DNA of 9,293 bases from Bacteroidales bacterium (GTDB taxonomy: Bacteria > Bacteroidota > Bacteroidia > Bacteroidales > F082): contig JAEEII010000156.1 in assembly GCA_016281295.1 (NCBI GenBank), positions 1 to 9,293 of the forward strand, in the 5' to 3' direction. This document shows, piece by piece, positions 1 to 6,272 of this stretch; positions within the stretch are counted from its first letter, which is position 1, and each line of letters begins with the position of its first letter. The notes below the pieces were generated by a model, which had not been told where the DNA came from, did not search any database, and worked only from the letters and a program-made list of their open reading frames with translations. The position numbers were made by a program, and so were the translations under genes.

Positions 1-204
1 GAACAGGAAGTGGCTAATCGAATATTGAAGTTCGAGGATATCCCACTGCCTGCCAATTATGATTATTTTACCCTTACGGCTCTCAGTTACGAATGTCGGG
101 AGAAACTAAATAGGTATCGTCCGGTCACGATTGGACAGGCCTCCCGCATTAGTGGCGTTTCCCCTGCAGACGTTTCTGTTTTGTTACTTGTATTTGCCAG
201 ATAA
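1..204 (+). CDS. mnmG: MnmG (GidA) tRNA uridine-5-carboxymethylaminomethyl modification enzyme, C-terminal end (partial)
   Basis: The frame is open from base 1 to the TAA at 202-204, giving the last 67 residues of a protein that starts outside the window. The tail carries the highly conserved MnmG ending: REKLNRYRP, then TIGQASRISGVSPADVS and a short hydrophobic end (LLLVFAR). From family knowledge, MnmG is an FAD protein of about 620 residues that works with MnmE in the cytoplasm to modify the wobble uridine (U34) of several tRNAs. The visible part is the helical C-terminal domain used for MnmE and tRNA contact; the FAD site is not in view. A strong terminator follows 6 bases after the stop, so mnmG is the last gene of its transcript. 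An internal ATG-less start such as GTG at 10 is not a real start because the frame runs through it. The tRNA-Lys genes about 2.6 kb away encode one of the usual substrates of this enzyme, but no operon link is visible. Confidence 0.95.
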   Translation, partial: EQEVANRILKFEDIPLPANYDYFTLTALSYECREKLNRYRPVTIGQASRISGVSPADVSVLLLVFAR

Positions 205-210
205 TAAATG

Positions 211-258
211 AGAAAGCCCCGTTGTTTCACACGAAACAACGGGGCTTTCTTTTTTTTT
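211..258 (+). terminator. Strong intrinsic terminator after mnmG
   Basis: A perfect 18-bp stem (211-228 agaaagccccgttgtttc paired with 233-250) closes a 4-base loop (acac) and is followed by a run of T to 258. It begins 6 bases after the mnmG stop. On the minus strand the same hairpin lies just after the stop of the convergent hydrolase gene (262) and is preceded by an A-run, but the bases after it in that direction (catttatt) form only a weak U-tract. It is therefore a clear plus-strand terminator that may also stop the minus-strand operon. Confidence 0.93.
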
Positions 259-261
259 ACG

Positions 262-1512
262 TCAGGGTCGTTTGATAACGGTTTGTGACGTGGTTCCATT
301 TGTGGTGTGGATTTGAAGTATATAGATTCCTGCGGGAAGGTTTCCAATATCAATTTGGTCGGTGTTGCCAGTAATTAACGTGCATCCGTGGAGGTCATTC
401 ATCTCGAAATGCTGCATTGTGGGGACGTCTACCTTGAGGATTGATGTCGTTGGGTTTGGGTAGACTTTCACTGGAATAATGGTGTGGATGCTATTGATGT
501 TGCTTGGGATTTGTCGGATTTCGACGTCCAATAGGGTTGTGTCGCTCATGCATCGATGATATGCAACAAGCCTCGCCTGGTAAATTCCACTGTCGGCATA
601 GGTGTGACTAAAATGTTGTTCTGTGGCGTCGAGGGAGAGCGTGGCGCCATCGCCAAAATCACAGGTTATACTATCGGTATTGTTGGATGTATTGGTAAAG
701 AATGCGGTATAATTGTCAATTTCGACAGAGAGTCTGGCTTGGGGTTGAGGGCGTTGCCAATGAGTGAGGTTTTCATATACTATCCTTTTTACAACAGTTC
801 GGATTATCCGTGCTGTTGTGTCGTCGAGAGAGGAGTTAAAGGTGATATTATTTGGGTCTCGATGAAAAAACATTACGTAGAATGCACATGCGGCGGCATA
901 TGTTCCGGCTATTGATGGATGGCTGCCGTCGGAGGCATATAATTCAATTCCGTGATGGTTGCTGCGGATGTATCTCCATACCCGTCCTACGGGGCACAAG
1001 CTTGATTCGTTGGCTTCTGCCATATAGGTATAGCGCTCGCACAACATGCTGTCCATGCCCTCATATGTGCCAAGCACCGGGAATTCGTTGGCGTTGCTTT
1101 CATCACCATTCTTGCGCCCCCAGGTCATGTAGAACATTGGCTCGGCACAAGGATTGTTTGCATATATGGAATCCACAAGTCGTTTCGCGTAAGGGAAGCA
1201 TTGCTGTTCTACTTGCCATTGTGGAAACGAAGGCAGTTGACTTTGTTCCTGTAGCACCACAATGTCCCAGATTCCCTCTCGGATCATCGACATGGATTGG
1301 TTGTTGCAATGCTGCATGAAAGTGCATCCACCGGGAGTGTTTGTGCTGTAGGTCATTTGGTCACCCATATTAGTGGCGATGTCTGATACCATTTGGGGAA
1401 GGTTGTTTACTTCGGTATAGCTGTTACCGATAAAGAGCACATTAGGAATGTATTGTGCTCGCAATTGTAGGTGGAGAAGCAACAATAGTATGAAAAAACC
1501 TTTTACTTTCAT
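262..1512 (-). CDS. Secreted SGNH-type hydrolase with PKD domain and type IX secretion sorting tail
   Basis: This 416-aa protein begins with a signal peptide (charged MKVKG, then a leucine-rich core to about residue 19, ending RAQ). The SGNH block I appears as FIGNSYT at 27-33, making Ser31 the likely nucleophile. The block V Asp-x-x-His is D195-G-S-H198, followed by PS. The Asn in GNS in place of GDS, and the layout, recall the DUF4886-like SGNH group of Bacteroidota. Residues about 260-333 form a PKD-like domain (CDFGDG at 284-289). From 347 to the end is a type A sorting domain with YPNP at 351-354 and a final GNLPAGIYILQI strand pattern. Inferred role: an exported esterase or deacylase carried out by the type IX system and held at or released from the cell surface; the substrate is unknown. 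It is the last gene of a three-gene operon, and its start overlaps the stop of the WbqC-like gene (ATGA, 1509-1512). Fold and export are well supported; the reaction is not proven. Confidence 0.88.
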   Translation of the reverse strand: MKVKGFFILLLLLHLQLRAQYIPNVLFIGNSYTEVNNLPQMVSDIATNMGDQMTYSTNTPGGCTFMQHCNNQSMSMIREGIWDIVVLQEQSQLPSFPQWQVEQQCFPYAKRLVDSIYANNPCAEPMFYMTWGRKNGDESNANEFPVLGTYEGMDSMLCERYTYMAEANESSLCPVGRVWRYIRSNHHGIELYASDGSHPSIAGTYAAACAFYVMFFHRDPNNITFNSSLDDTTARIIRTVVKRIVYENLTHWQRPQPQARLSVEIDNYTAFFTNTSNNTDSITCDFGDGATLSLDATEQHFSHTYADSGIYQARLVAYHRCMSDTTLLDVEIRQIPSNINSIHTIIPVKVYPNPTTSILKVDVPTMQHFEMNDLHGCTLITGNTDQIDIGNLPAGIYILQIHTTNGTTSQTVIKRP

Positions 1513-2108
1513 AATGTATTTAGGTAATCTTTTGCCTCTGGCCCTAGATTCATCAGCAAGTCGAGAATGCTGAGATTGGGAACAAATGGTATTCGATCGT
1601 TAAAGACTTGATAGTATGGCGTGAAATGATCGGTAGGGTAGGGTGCTTTTGGAGAAAATGTGTTGCGATAATCTAACGCATACTCCTTTTGGTAGTCATC
1701 TGTCTTTTGTAGTAAACAGTTCGTTTTGAGCAACAGGAGTATCCATTTCAGTATTGCCTCGTTCAGGTCTACCAGTTTGTCATAGCGTTTCATCAATAGT
1801 GCTTCAAGTCCATCTTTGTAATAAAGATAATAGGGTGATGCGCTGTAAGCGGCTGTCAGCGTGCGCAGATGGATGATGTTCCAGCGCTCTTTGTAGTCAA
1901 TGCCTACTTCTTCTGTACGCGAATGGTTGTTGCGAAGCACAGGTACCGATAGTGTTCTCACTCCTCCGGCAGTCATGATTTCCGTCCGGTTGCGGTAGGT
2001 CTGTTTTGGGAACGTTTCCTTTGTCTCAATCAGCGTCTTGGGGTGTTGCAACAGTGTCGCAACATACGCTATGGGAGGCAGATAGGCTGTGCTGAAAATA
2101 GGTGTCAT
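1509..2108 (-). CDS. WbqC-like family protein
   Basis: This 199-aa soluble-looking protein has no signal peptide. It shows the pattern of the WbqC-like family (PF08889): an N-terminal YLPPIAY at 9-15, an E-x-F-P-K-Q-T-Y-R-N-R stretch at 31-41, G-x-x-x-L-S-V-P-V at 49-57, and the later AYSASPYYLYY at 87-97. The family is named after a gene in O-antigen clusters, and its chemistry is not settled; a role in surface glycan synthesis is often assumed. It overlaps by 4 bp with the upstream acidic protein gene (2105-2108) and with the downstream secreted hydrolase gene (1509-1512), so the three should be translated together. In Bacteroidota, type IX cargo is often tied to surface glycans, so pairing with a sorting-tail protein may be functional, but this is inference. 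Family call fairly sure; function open. Confidence 0.8.
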   Translation of the reverse strand: MTPIFSTAYLPPIAYVATLLQHPKTLIETKETFPKQTYRNRTEIMTAGGVRTLSVPVLRNNHSRTEEVGIDYKERWNIIHLRTLTAAYSASPYYLYYKDGLEALLMKRYDKLVDLNEAILKWILLLLKTNCLLQKTDDYQKEYALDYRNTFSPKAPYPTDHFTPYYQVFNDRIPFVPNLSILDLLMNLGPEAKDYLNTL

Positions 2109-2527
2109 GCGCCTAAAATGATGGATACCAGCTCCCCCTTATCGAAGTAAAAGTCAATGTTGCCTTCGTTGAAGGTCACGCGGCGCTCTCCCCAGTCTTC
2201 TTCGTCAACATCCTGTTCGGTAATGCCGTTCTTCACCATCAGCGACACCAATTCGCGTTCATCCATGTCGAACACGTGTGCTCCGAAAAGGGTGCAGTCT
2301 TCATTGGAAATGTCAATACAAGCCAACGTGGGGTTTTCTCCTTCACAGAAAAGCGTCAATCCCAGGTCGTTGTAACGCAGCACCGTGGTACTTTCATCGG
2401 CAGCATTGTCGATGTTTTCCACCTCGTCAGCTATTCCCATCAACCTCACTACCTCTTCTACCGGCATTCCAAAGGCTATGGCTCCCAAACCTTTCTTTAA
2501 TTCAATGGTTAAATCCATGGTTTTCAT
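2105..2527 (-). CDS. Small acidic hypothetical protein with internal duplication
   Basis: I do not recognise the function of this 140-aa protein. It has no signal peptide or membrane segment and is rich in Asp and Glu. Two halves look related: residues 19-73 (FGMPVEEVVRLMG ... VLRYNDLGLTLFCEGE...ACIDIS) and 86-138 (FDMDERELVSLM ... VTFNEGNIDFYFDKGE..SIIL). Each has F-x-M, an acidic amphipathic helix ending L-M, then two or three strands with a turn at G-E. The F-G-M-x-x-E-E-V start is a pattern shared by many small alpha/beta proteins, so it does not define a family. It is the first gene of the minus-strand operon, with a promoter about 40 bases upstream, and its stop overlaps the start of the WbqC-like gene by ATGA. 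Met4 (2516-2518) is a possible alternative start. The start context is A-rich with no Shine-Dalgarno, as is usual in this phylum. Confidence 0.75.
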   Translation of the reverse strand: MKTMDLTIELKKGLGAIAFGMPVEEVVRLMGIADEVENIDNAADESTTVLRYNDLGLTLFCEGENPTLACIDISNEDCTLFGAHVFDMDERELVSLMVKNGITEQDVDEEDWGERRVTFNEGNIDFYFDKGELVSIILGA

Positions 2528-2564
2528 TGTTTTATATTAAATATGCAATGTGCTTTGGATTCTA

Positions 2565-2595
2565 CAAATATACAATTTAAATTTTATTTGGCAAA
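2565..2595 (-). promoter_or_regulatory. Bacteroidota-type promoter of the three-gene minus-strand operon
   Basis: Read on the minus strand, TTTG (2595-2592) is followed after exactly 19 bp by TATATTTG (2572-2565), matching the Bacteroidota consensus TTTG-N19-TAnnTTTG. Transcription should begin near 2559, leaving a leader of about 30 bases before the start codon at 2527. The spacing and position agree with the first gene of the operon. Confidence 0.82.
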
Positions 2596-2761
2596 ATTTT
2601 CTTTTATTAGGTTCTTTTTTATGCCGAAAAATGCTTTCCTATACTCTCAAAATGACTTTTTTCTCATGGTTTTATGTGTAATCCAGTTATTTTTAATCAT
2701 GCTTTATAATGCTATAAATCATTATATTGTAACAAAAAATCAGGTCTCTTTCAGAAAATAT
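2596..2761. other. A+T-rich divergent intergenic region, no gene seen
   Basis: The gap between the start of the minus-strand operon (2527) and the first tRNA (2830) is about 300 bases. Its two ends hold the divergent promoters; this central part is strongly A+T-rich. A 77-codon open frame crosses it (2543-2776, +), but its composition is that of random A+T-rich DNA (many Phe, Ile, Leu), it overlaps both promoters and it resembles nothing I know. I see no further RNA gene or repeat. Confidence 0.6.
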
Positions 2762-2792
2762 TTTGTCCTTTTGTAAAAAAGTTGTACTTTTG
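2762..2792 (+). promoter_or_regulatory. Bacteroidota-type promoter of the tRNA-Lys pair
   Basis: TTTG (2762-2765), 19 bp, then TACTTTTG (2785-2792) fits TTTG-N19-TAnnTTTG exactly. Transcription should start near 2798, about 30 bases before the mature tRNA; that leader contains a small stem (tgggc/gccta around a gata loop, near 2807-2820) and would be removed by RNase P. It is the only clear plus-strand promoter upstream of the TPR-rsmA operon. Confidence 0.87.
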
Positions 2793-2829
2793 CACCCTCA
2801 AATCGTGGGCGATAGCCTATGTTTTGATT

Positions 2830-2902
2830 GACTCAGTAGCTCAGTAGGTAGAGCACAACACTTTTAATGTTGGGGTCCTGGGTTCGAGCCCCAGCTGGGT
2901 CA
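2830..2902 (+). tRNA. tRNA-Lys (anticodon TTT), copy 1
   Basis: This 73-base cloverleaf has acceptor arms GACTCAG (2830-2836) and CTGGGTC (2895-2901) with one T-G wobble, a D-stem GCTC/GAGC, an anticodon stem CAACA/TGTTG around loop CTTTTAA (anticodon TTT), a T-arm CTGGG-TTCGAGC-CCCAG, and discriminator A at 2902. The next bases are CAA, so CCA is not encoded and must be added after transcription. It differs from copy 2 at a single D-loop base (T2845 here, C in copy 2). Confidence 0.97.
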
Positions 2903-2903
2903 C

Positions 2904-2937
2904 AAAACCGATTACAGGCTTTGTCTGTAATTGTTTT
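2904..2937 (+). terminator. Hairpin between the two tRNA-Lys genes
   Basis: A 7-bp perfect stem (attacag 2911-2917 with ctgtaat 2925-2931, loop gctttgt) is extended outward by a G-T pair, a C-G pair, one mismatch and four A-T pairs (aaaa with tttt). It ends in TTGTTTT, so it could act as a weak intrinsic terminator between the copies. It could equally be a spacer hairpin that guides processing of the tandem transcript. No promoter is visible between the two tRNAs, so complete termination here would silence copy 2. Confidence 0.45.
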
Positions 2938-2938
2938 A

Positions 2939-3014
2939 GACTCAGTAGCTCAGCAGGTAGAGCACAACACTTTTAATGTTGGGGTCCTGGGTTCGAGCCC
3001 CAGCTGGGTCACCA
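2939..3014 (+). tRNA. tRNA-Lys (anticodon TTT), copy 2, with encoded CCA
   Basis: Bases 2939-3011 repeat the cloverleaf of copy 1 (anticodon TTT, same stems), with one D-loop change to C. The discriminator A3011 is followed by CCA at 3012-3014, so unlike copy 1 this gene encodes its own 3' end. The two copies should be co-transcribed from the promoter at 2762-2792. Confidence 0.96.
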
Positions 3015-3027
3015 ACCAAAAACGAGG

Positions 3028-3054
3028 ACCGGAACGTATGATTCCGGTTTTTTT
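3028..3054 (+). terminator. Intrinsic terminator or attenuator between tRNA-Lys and the TPR-rsmA operon
   Basis: ACCGGAA (3028-3034) pairs perfectly with TTCCGGT (3042-3048) around a 7-base loop, and six more T follow to 3054. This is a regular intrinsic terminator for the tRNA unit. Unusually, the ATG of the following gene lies two bases after the T-run, at 3057. No separate promoter for that gene is seen, so partial readthrough is probably how the operon is expressed. Confidence 0.82.
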
Positions 3055-3056
3055 GT

Positions 3057-4883
3057 ATGAAACGATTAGGCAACATCCTGGTATTGAGTCTCATGGCACT
3101 GATGCTCTCTCCTACATCTTCTGCCTCTGCCCAACAGTCGCAGGAGCAGATGGCTGCCTATTATTTCGACAATGGTGAGTTTCAGCAGGCTGAACAGCTC
3201 TATGAGTCTCTTTATAAGCGCACTACAAACAAATATTACTATCAGCGCCTTTATGCCACCTATCTCCAACTTGGCGAGTTTAAGGAAGCTGCCAAATTGG
3301 CCGAAAAACGCTTGAAAAACTACCCTAAGGAGCTTCCCCTGTATGTTGACCTGGGTAATGCCTATCTCACCCAGAAACAGGTCAAGAAAGCCGAAAAGTA
3401 CTTTGATCGTGCCATTGATGCCATTTCTGCCGACCTTTCCGTAGTGCCTGATTTGGCTATGGCTTTTGTCAATATTGGACGTCCCGACTATGCAATCCAG
3501 ACTTACCGTACGGCACGTGCCAAGACACGTAATAAACAACTATATTTCAACGAGTTGATAGGTGTTTATCAGACCATGGGCGATTATGCTGCCATGACAC
3601 AAGAGTATTTCGACCTCCTTGACAATTCACCCGGGATTATGCCTTCGGTTCAGATCAGCATGCAGAAAGCCATGCTTGAGGCTCCCGACGACCGTTTGGC
3701 TAATGGCGTAAAAGAAGCTCTTGTACAGCGTGTTCGCGAACATCCGGACAATCAGACATACCTCGAAATGATGATTTGGTTCTCCATCCAGCAGAAGGAC
3801 TTTGAGTTTGCCCTCGTGCAGGCTCAGGCTGTCGATGCCCGTTTCCCCGACAAAGGGGGTGACCAATTGCTCCGGGTGGCCAGGATATCCTATCAGAACG
3901 AGTCTTACGATGTCGCTGCCGAAGCCTACCGCCTTCTGCAGCGCAAGGGCAAAGAGCATCCTCATTATTTCGATAGTCGTGTGGGCGAGCTTGAGGTGGA
4001 GTTCGCACGTATCAACCACAATTATTCCATTGATAACAAGGATTTTCAACGCCTCCGGCAACGCTACGAGGAGGCCATTGCCGAGCTCGGGAAAAACGAG
4101 CGCACTGTGCCGCTCATGCGCAACTATGCCACGCTCATGGCCTATCATGGAGGCGATGCACAGGTGGCTGTCAGCATGCTTGACGACGTGCTCGAAATAC
4201 CTCGGCTTAAACCCGCTGTCCGCGACGAAGTGAAACTCGAATTGGGTGATCTTCTGCTCTTTGCCGGCTCGGTATGGGACGCCTCGCTGCTCTATATGCA
4301 GGTCGAGAAGGCTAATAAGAACGATGTTCTCGGCGCTCAAGCCAAGTTCAAAAACGCCAAACTATCCTATTTCAACCACGATTTCGAATGGGCTAATTCA
4401 CAACTCAAGGTGCTACGTTCCTCCACATCGAAGTTGGTGGCCAACGATGCAATGGAACTCTCACTCTTAATCTCTGATAACATGGAAGATGACAGCACTT
4501 ATGGTATGCTGGAACTCTTTGCCGATGCCGAACTCCTTCTCTATCGCAATCAGCTTGATTCGGCTTGGAATGGTTTCGATGCCATTTCACGTGCCGTTCT
4601 TTCTCATCCTCTCTTCGACGAGATTCTCATGCGAAAGGCGCAAATACGCATAAAACAAGCGCGTTACGTCGAAGCCGACTCGCTTCTGCAACGTCTTGTC
4701 GACTTCTACCCCTACGACATCACGGCCGACGATGCCCTTATGCTACGTGCCGAACTCAACGAGGACCGTCTCGAAAACCCTGCCACAGCCCTCGAATGCT
4801 ATGAAAAACTCCTTCTCGACTATCCCTCCTCGCTCTATTCCGACCGCGCTCGAAAACGATATAACGCATTGAAAGCAAGATGA
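3057..4883 (+). CDS. Exported tetratricopeptide repeat protein
   Basis: This 608-aa protein starts with a signal peptide: MKR, a hydrophobic core to about residue 17, then a likely signal peptidase I site ASA/QQ after residue 25. The rest is almost all helical TPR-like repeats. The clearest are near residues 33-120 (AYYFDNGEFQQAEQLYESL, then YLQLGEFKEAAKLAEKRL, then QVKKAEKYFDRAI) and at the C-terminus (YVEADSLLQRLVDFYP and ATALECYEKLLLDYP), the last ending like BamD/YbgF-type repeats (DYPSSLYSDRARKRY). It should sit in the periplasm as a protein-protein scaffold; no catalytic motif is seen and the partner is unknown. The start is fixed by an in-frame stop at 3039-3041 and by the signal peptide, since later Met codons (13, 16) would destroy it. 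Its stop overlaps the rsmA start (ATGA, 4880-4883). The missing leader room upstream is odd and is treated as a finding. Confidence 0.9.
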   Translation: MKRLGNILVLSLMALMLSPTSSASAQQSQEQMAAYYFDNGEFQQAEQLYESLYKRTTNKYYYQRLYATYLQLGEFKEAAKLAEKRLKNYPKELPLYVDLGNAYLTQKQVKKAEKYFDRAIDAISADLSVVPDLAMAFVNIGRPDYAIQTYRTARAKTRNKQLYFNELIGVYQTMGDYAAMTQEYFDLLDNSPGIMPSVQISMQKAMLEAPDDRLANGVKEALVQRVREHPDNQTYLEMMIWFSIQQKDFEFALVQAQAVDARFPDKGGDQLLRVARISYQNESYDVAAEAYRLLQRKGKEHPHYFDSRVGELEVEFARINHNYSIDNKDFQRLRQRYEEAIAELGKNERTVPLMRNYATLMAYHGGDAQVAVSMLDDVLEIPRLKPAVRDEVKLELGDLLLFAGSVWDASLLYMQVEKANKNDVLGAQAKFKNAKLSYFNHDFEWANSQLKVLRSSTSKLVANDAMELSLLISDNMEDDSTYGMLELFADAELLLYRNQLDSAWNGFDAISRAVLSHPLFDEILMRKAQIRIKQARYVEADSLLQRLVDFYPYDITADDALMLRAELNEDRLENPATALECYEKLLLDYPSSLYSDRARKRYNALKAR

Positions 4884-5647
4884 ATGAAGTAAAAGCTAAA
4901 AAGTTCCTCGGTCAGCATTTTCTCACCGACGAGAGCATCGCTCAACGCATCGTCGACAGTCTCTCCGGCCGCTCTTCCAATGTCATAGAGATAGGTCCCG
5001 GCATGGGTGTGCTGACCAAGTATCTCATTGGGAAACAGGAACTCAACTTCCATGTGGTCGAAATCGACCGCGAGTCGGTGGCCTGGCTCCACGAGCACTA
5101 CCCCTCGCTGGATGTCATCGAGGGCGATTTCCTGAAACTGGACCTAAACGCCTTGTTCCATGATACTTTCGCCGTCATAGGCAACTTCCCCTACAATATC
5201 TCGTCGCAGATACTCTTCCGTGTCTTCGAGTGCAGGAATCAGGCTGTCGAGGTGGTGGGCATGTTCCAGAAGGAGGTGGCCGAGCGTGTGGCCGCAGGCC
5301 CGGGAAGCAAAACCTACGGCATCCTATCGGTCTTGCTATCAGCATTCTATGACATCGAGTACCTCTTCACGGTCCACGAGCACGTCTTCAATCCCCCGCC
5401 CAAGGTCAAATCGGCCGTCATACGCCTTACGCGCAATAGTGTAACATCCTTGGAATGTGACGAGAAGCTGTTCGTCCAGGTGGTCAAGGCGGGCTTCAAC
5501 CAGCGCCGCAAGACCCTCCGCAACGCCCTCCGCTCGGCGGGCCTGCCCATCGAGGCTGTCGACGAATCTTTCCTTGGCAAACGTGCCGAACAACTTTCTG
5601 TTGACGAATTCATCCAACTTACGAAATCCATACAATCATGTCTATAG
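4880..5647 (+). CDS. rsmA: 16S rRNA (adenine1518/1519-N6) dimethyltransferase RsmA (KsgA)
   Basis: This 255-aa protein has the full RsmA signature: KKFLGQHFL near the N-terminus (7-15), the S-adenosylmethionine loop EIGPGMGVLT (37-46), the acidic residue E61 in VVEID that normally binds the ribose, D83 in GDFLK, the catalytic motif N102-F-P-Y105, and the C-terminal FNQRRKTLRNAL. The usual NLPY is NFPY here, a tolerated change. Length is normal. From family knowledge it dimethylates two adjacent adenines near the 3' end of 16S rRNA during small-subunit assembly, using four S-adenosylmethionine; loss gives kasugamycin resistance. It overlaps the TPR gene by 4 bp and the downstream membrane gene by 10 bp, so translation of all three is likely coupled. 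Confidence 0.97.
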   Translation: MNEVKAKKFLGQHFLTDESIAQRIVDSLSGRSSNVIEIGPGMGVLTKYLIGKQELNFHVVEIDRESVAWLHEHYPSLDVIEGDFLKLDLNALFHDTFAVIGNFPYNISSQILFRVFECRNQAVEVVGMFQKEVAERVAAGPGSKTYGILSVLLSAFYDIEYLFTVHEHVFNPPPKVKSAVIRLTRNSVTSLECDEKLFVQVVKAGFNQRRKTLRNALRSAGLPIEAVDESFLGKRAEQLSVDEFIQLTKSIQSCL

Positions 5648-6222
5648 TATCCTTTATTGTCATAGCCATTGCGCTTGGAATCAGCTTCATGCTGCTGATG
5701 CAGCGTTGTGCCGACGCCGCCCCGGTGCCGCTGTCGTCGGGACTCCTCATCTCGCTCACTATGGCCGTTGTCCAGGCGGCCCTGTTCTGTGTGGGCATCT
5801 CGCTGGGCAATATGCTCCGTTTCGAGTTGCCCGGCGACCCCGAGGCTTTTGCACGCCCCAATGCCTTTATCTTCCTGGGAATGTCCCTCTTCGTGGCCGC
5901 CAAGATGCTGTGGCCTTATATGGGACGCAAGACCAAGCCCGCCTCCTTCGACCTCAATGCCGGCATGCTGCGGGTGCTGCTCTTCACCGTGGCCGCGGGC
6001 ATCAACGGCTTTTTGCTGGGCCTGGGAGCCGGTTTCGTGGCTTCGCTGGCCACTCATCTGCACGGCGCCCTGTGGCCCATGCTGGTGGCGGTATTCCTGC
6101 TCTCCTATCTCGGCATCATGTATGGCCGCCAGCATGTCAAACTGCGGCCCCGCCGCTGGATGGTGGCTTCGGCCCTGATCCTCATCGTCACCGCCATCGC
6201 CGCCGTGGTGAATGCAGGCTGA
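5638..6222 (+). CDS. Six-helix membrane protein resembling the MntP family, with acidic residues replaced
   Basis: This 194-aa protein has six predicted membrane segments (about 3-21, 36-58, 76-95, 111-134, 149-168, 174-192), the number and length of MntP-type manganese exporters. Aligned by eye with what I know of E. coli MntP, helices 1, 2 and 4 match in pattern: ALGISFM with ALGMSMD, VVQAAL...G..LG with AVETLT...G..MG, and GINGFLLGLGAGF with SLDAMAVGVGLAF. At the three acidic positions this protein has Met18, Gln46 and Asn123 in place of Asp, Glu and Asp. If the alignment holds, it keeps the fold but not the metal-binding charge. It overlaps rsmA by 10 bp and is the last gene of the operon; only about 50 bases separate it from the convergent ATPase gene. 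Family call moderate; a manganese-export role should not be assigned. Confidence 0.6.
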   Translation: MSIVSFIVIAIALGISFMLLMQRCADAAPVPLSSGLLISLTMAVVQAALFCVGISLGNMLRFELPGDPEAFARPNAFIFLGMSLFVAAKMLWPYMGRKTKPASFDLNAGMLRVLLFTVAAGINGFLLGLGAGFVASLATHLHGALWPMLVAVFLLSYLGIMYGRQHVKLRPRRWMVASALILIVTAIAAVVNAG

Positions 6223-6272
6223 CCGGCTTCTGCCTTTTCAGCATTCCAGTCGTCTTTCTTCGCTGCATAATA

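Noticed and set aside
2543..2776. 77-codon plus-strand open frame in the divergent intergenic region
   Set aside because: It covers both divergent promoters, is made of residues expected from A+T-rich DNA and shows no family pattern.
2867..3178. 103-codon plus-strand frame spanning the second tRNA-Lys
   Set aside because: It reads through both tRNA-Lys genes and into the TPR gene in a different frame; it is a shadow.
3627..4340. 237-codon minus-strand frame inside the TPR gene
   Set aside because: Antisense to a clearly coding TPR protein with a signal peptide; no independent signal.
5347..6135. 262-codon minus-strand frame over rsmA and the membrane gene
   Set aside because: It is antisense to two well-supported genes in G+C-rich DNA where stops are rare, and its composition (His, Gln, Arg rich) is that of an antisense frame.
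6213..6238. Possible terminator at the end of the rsmA operon
   Set aside because: A weak stem with two wobble pairs (aggct/ggctt around gacc, outer gc/ctgc) overlaps the stop codon and is followed only by cttttc; too weak to call.
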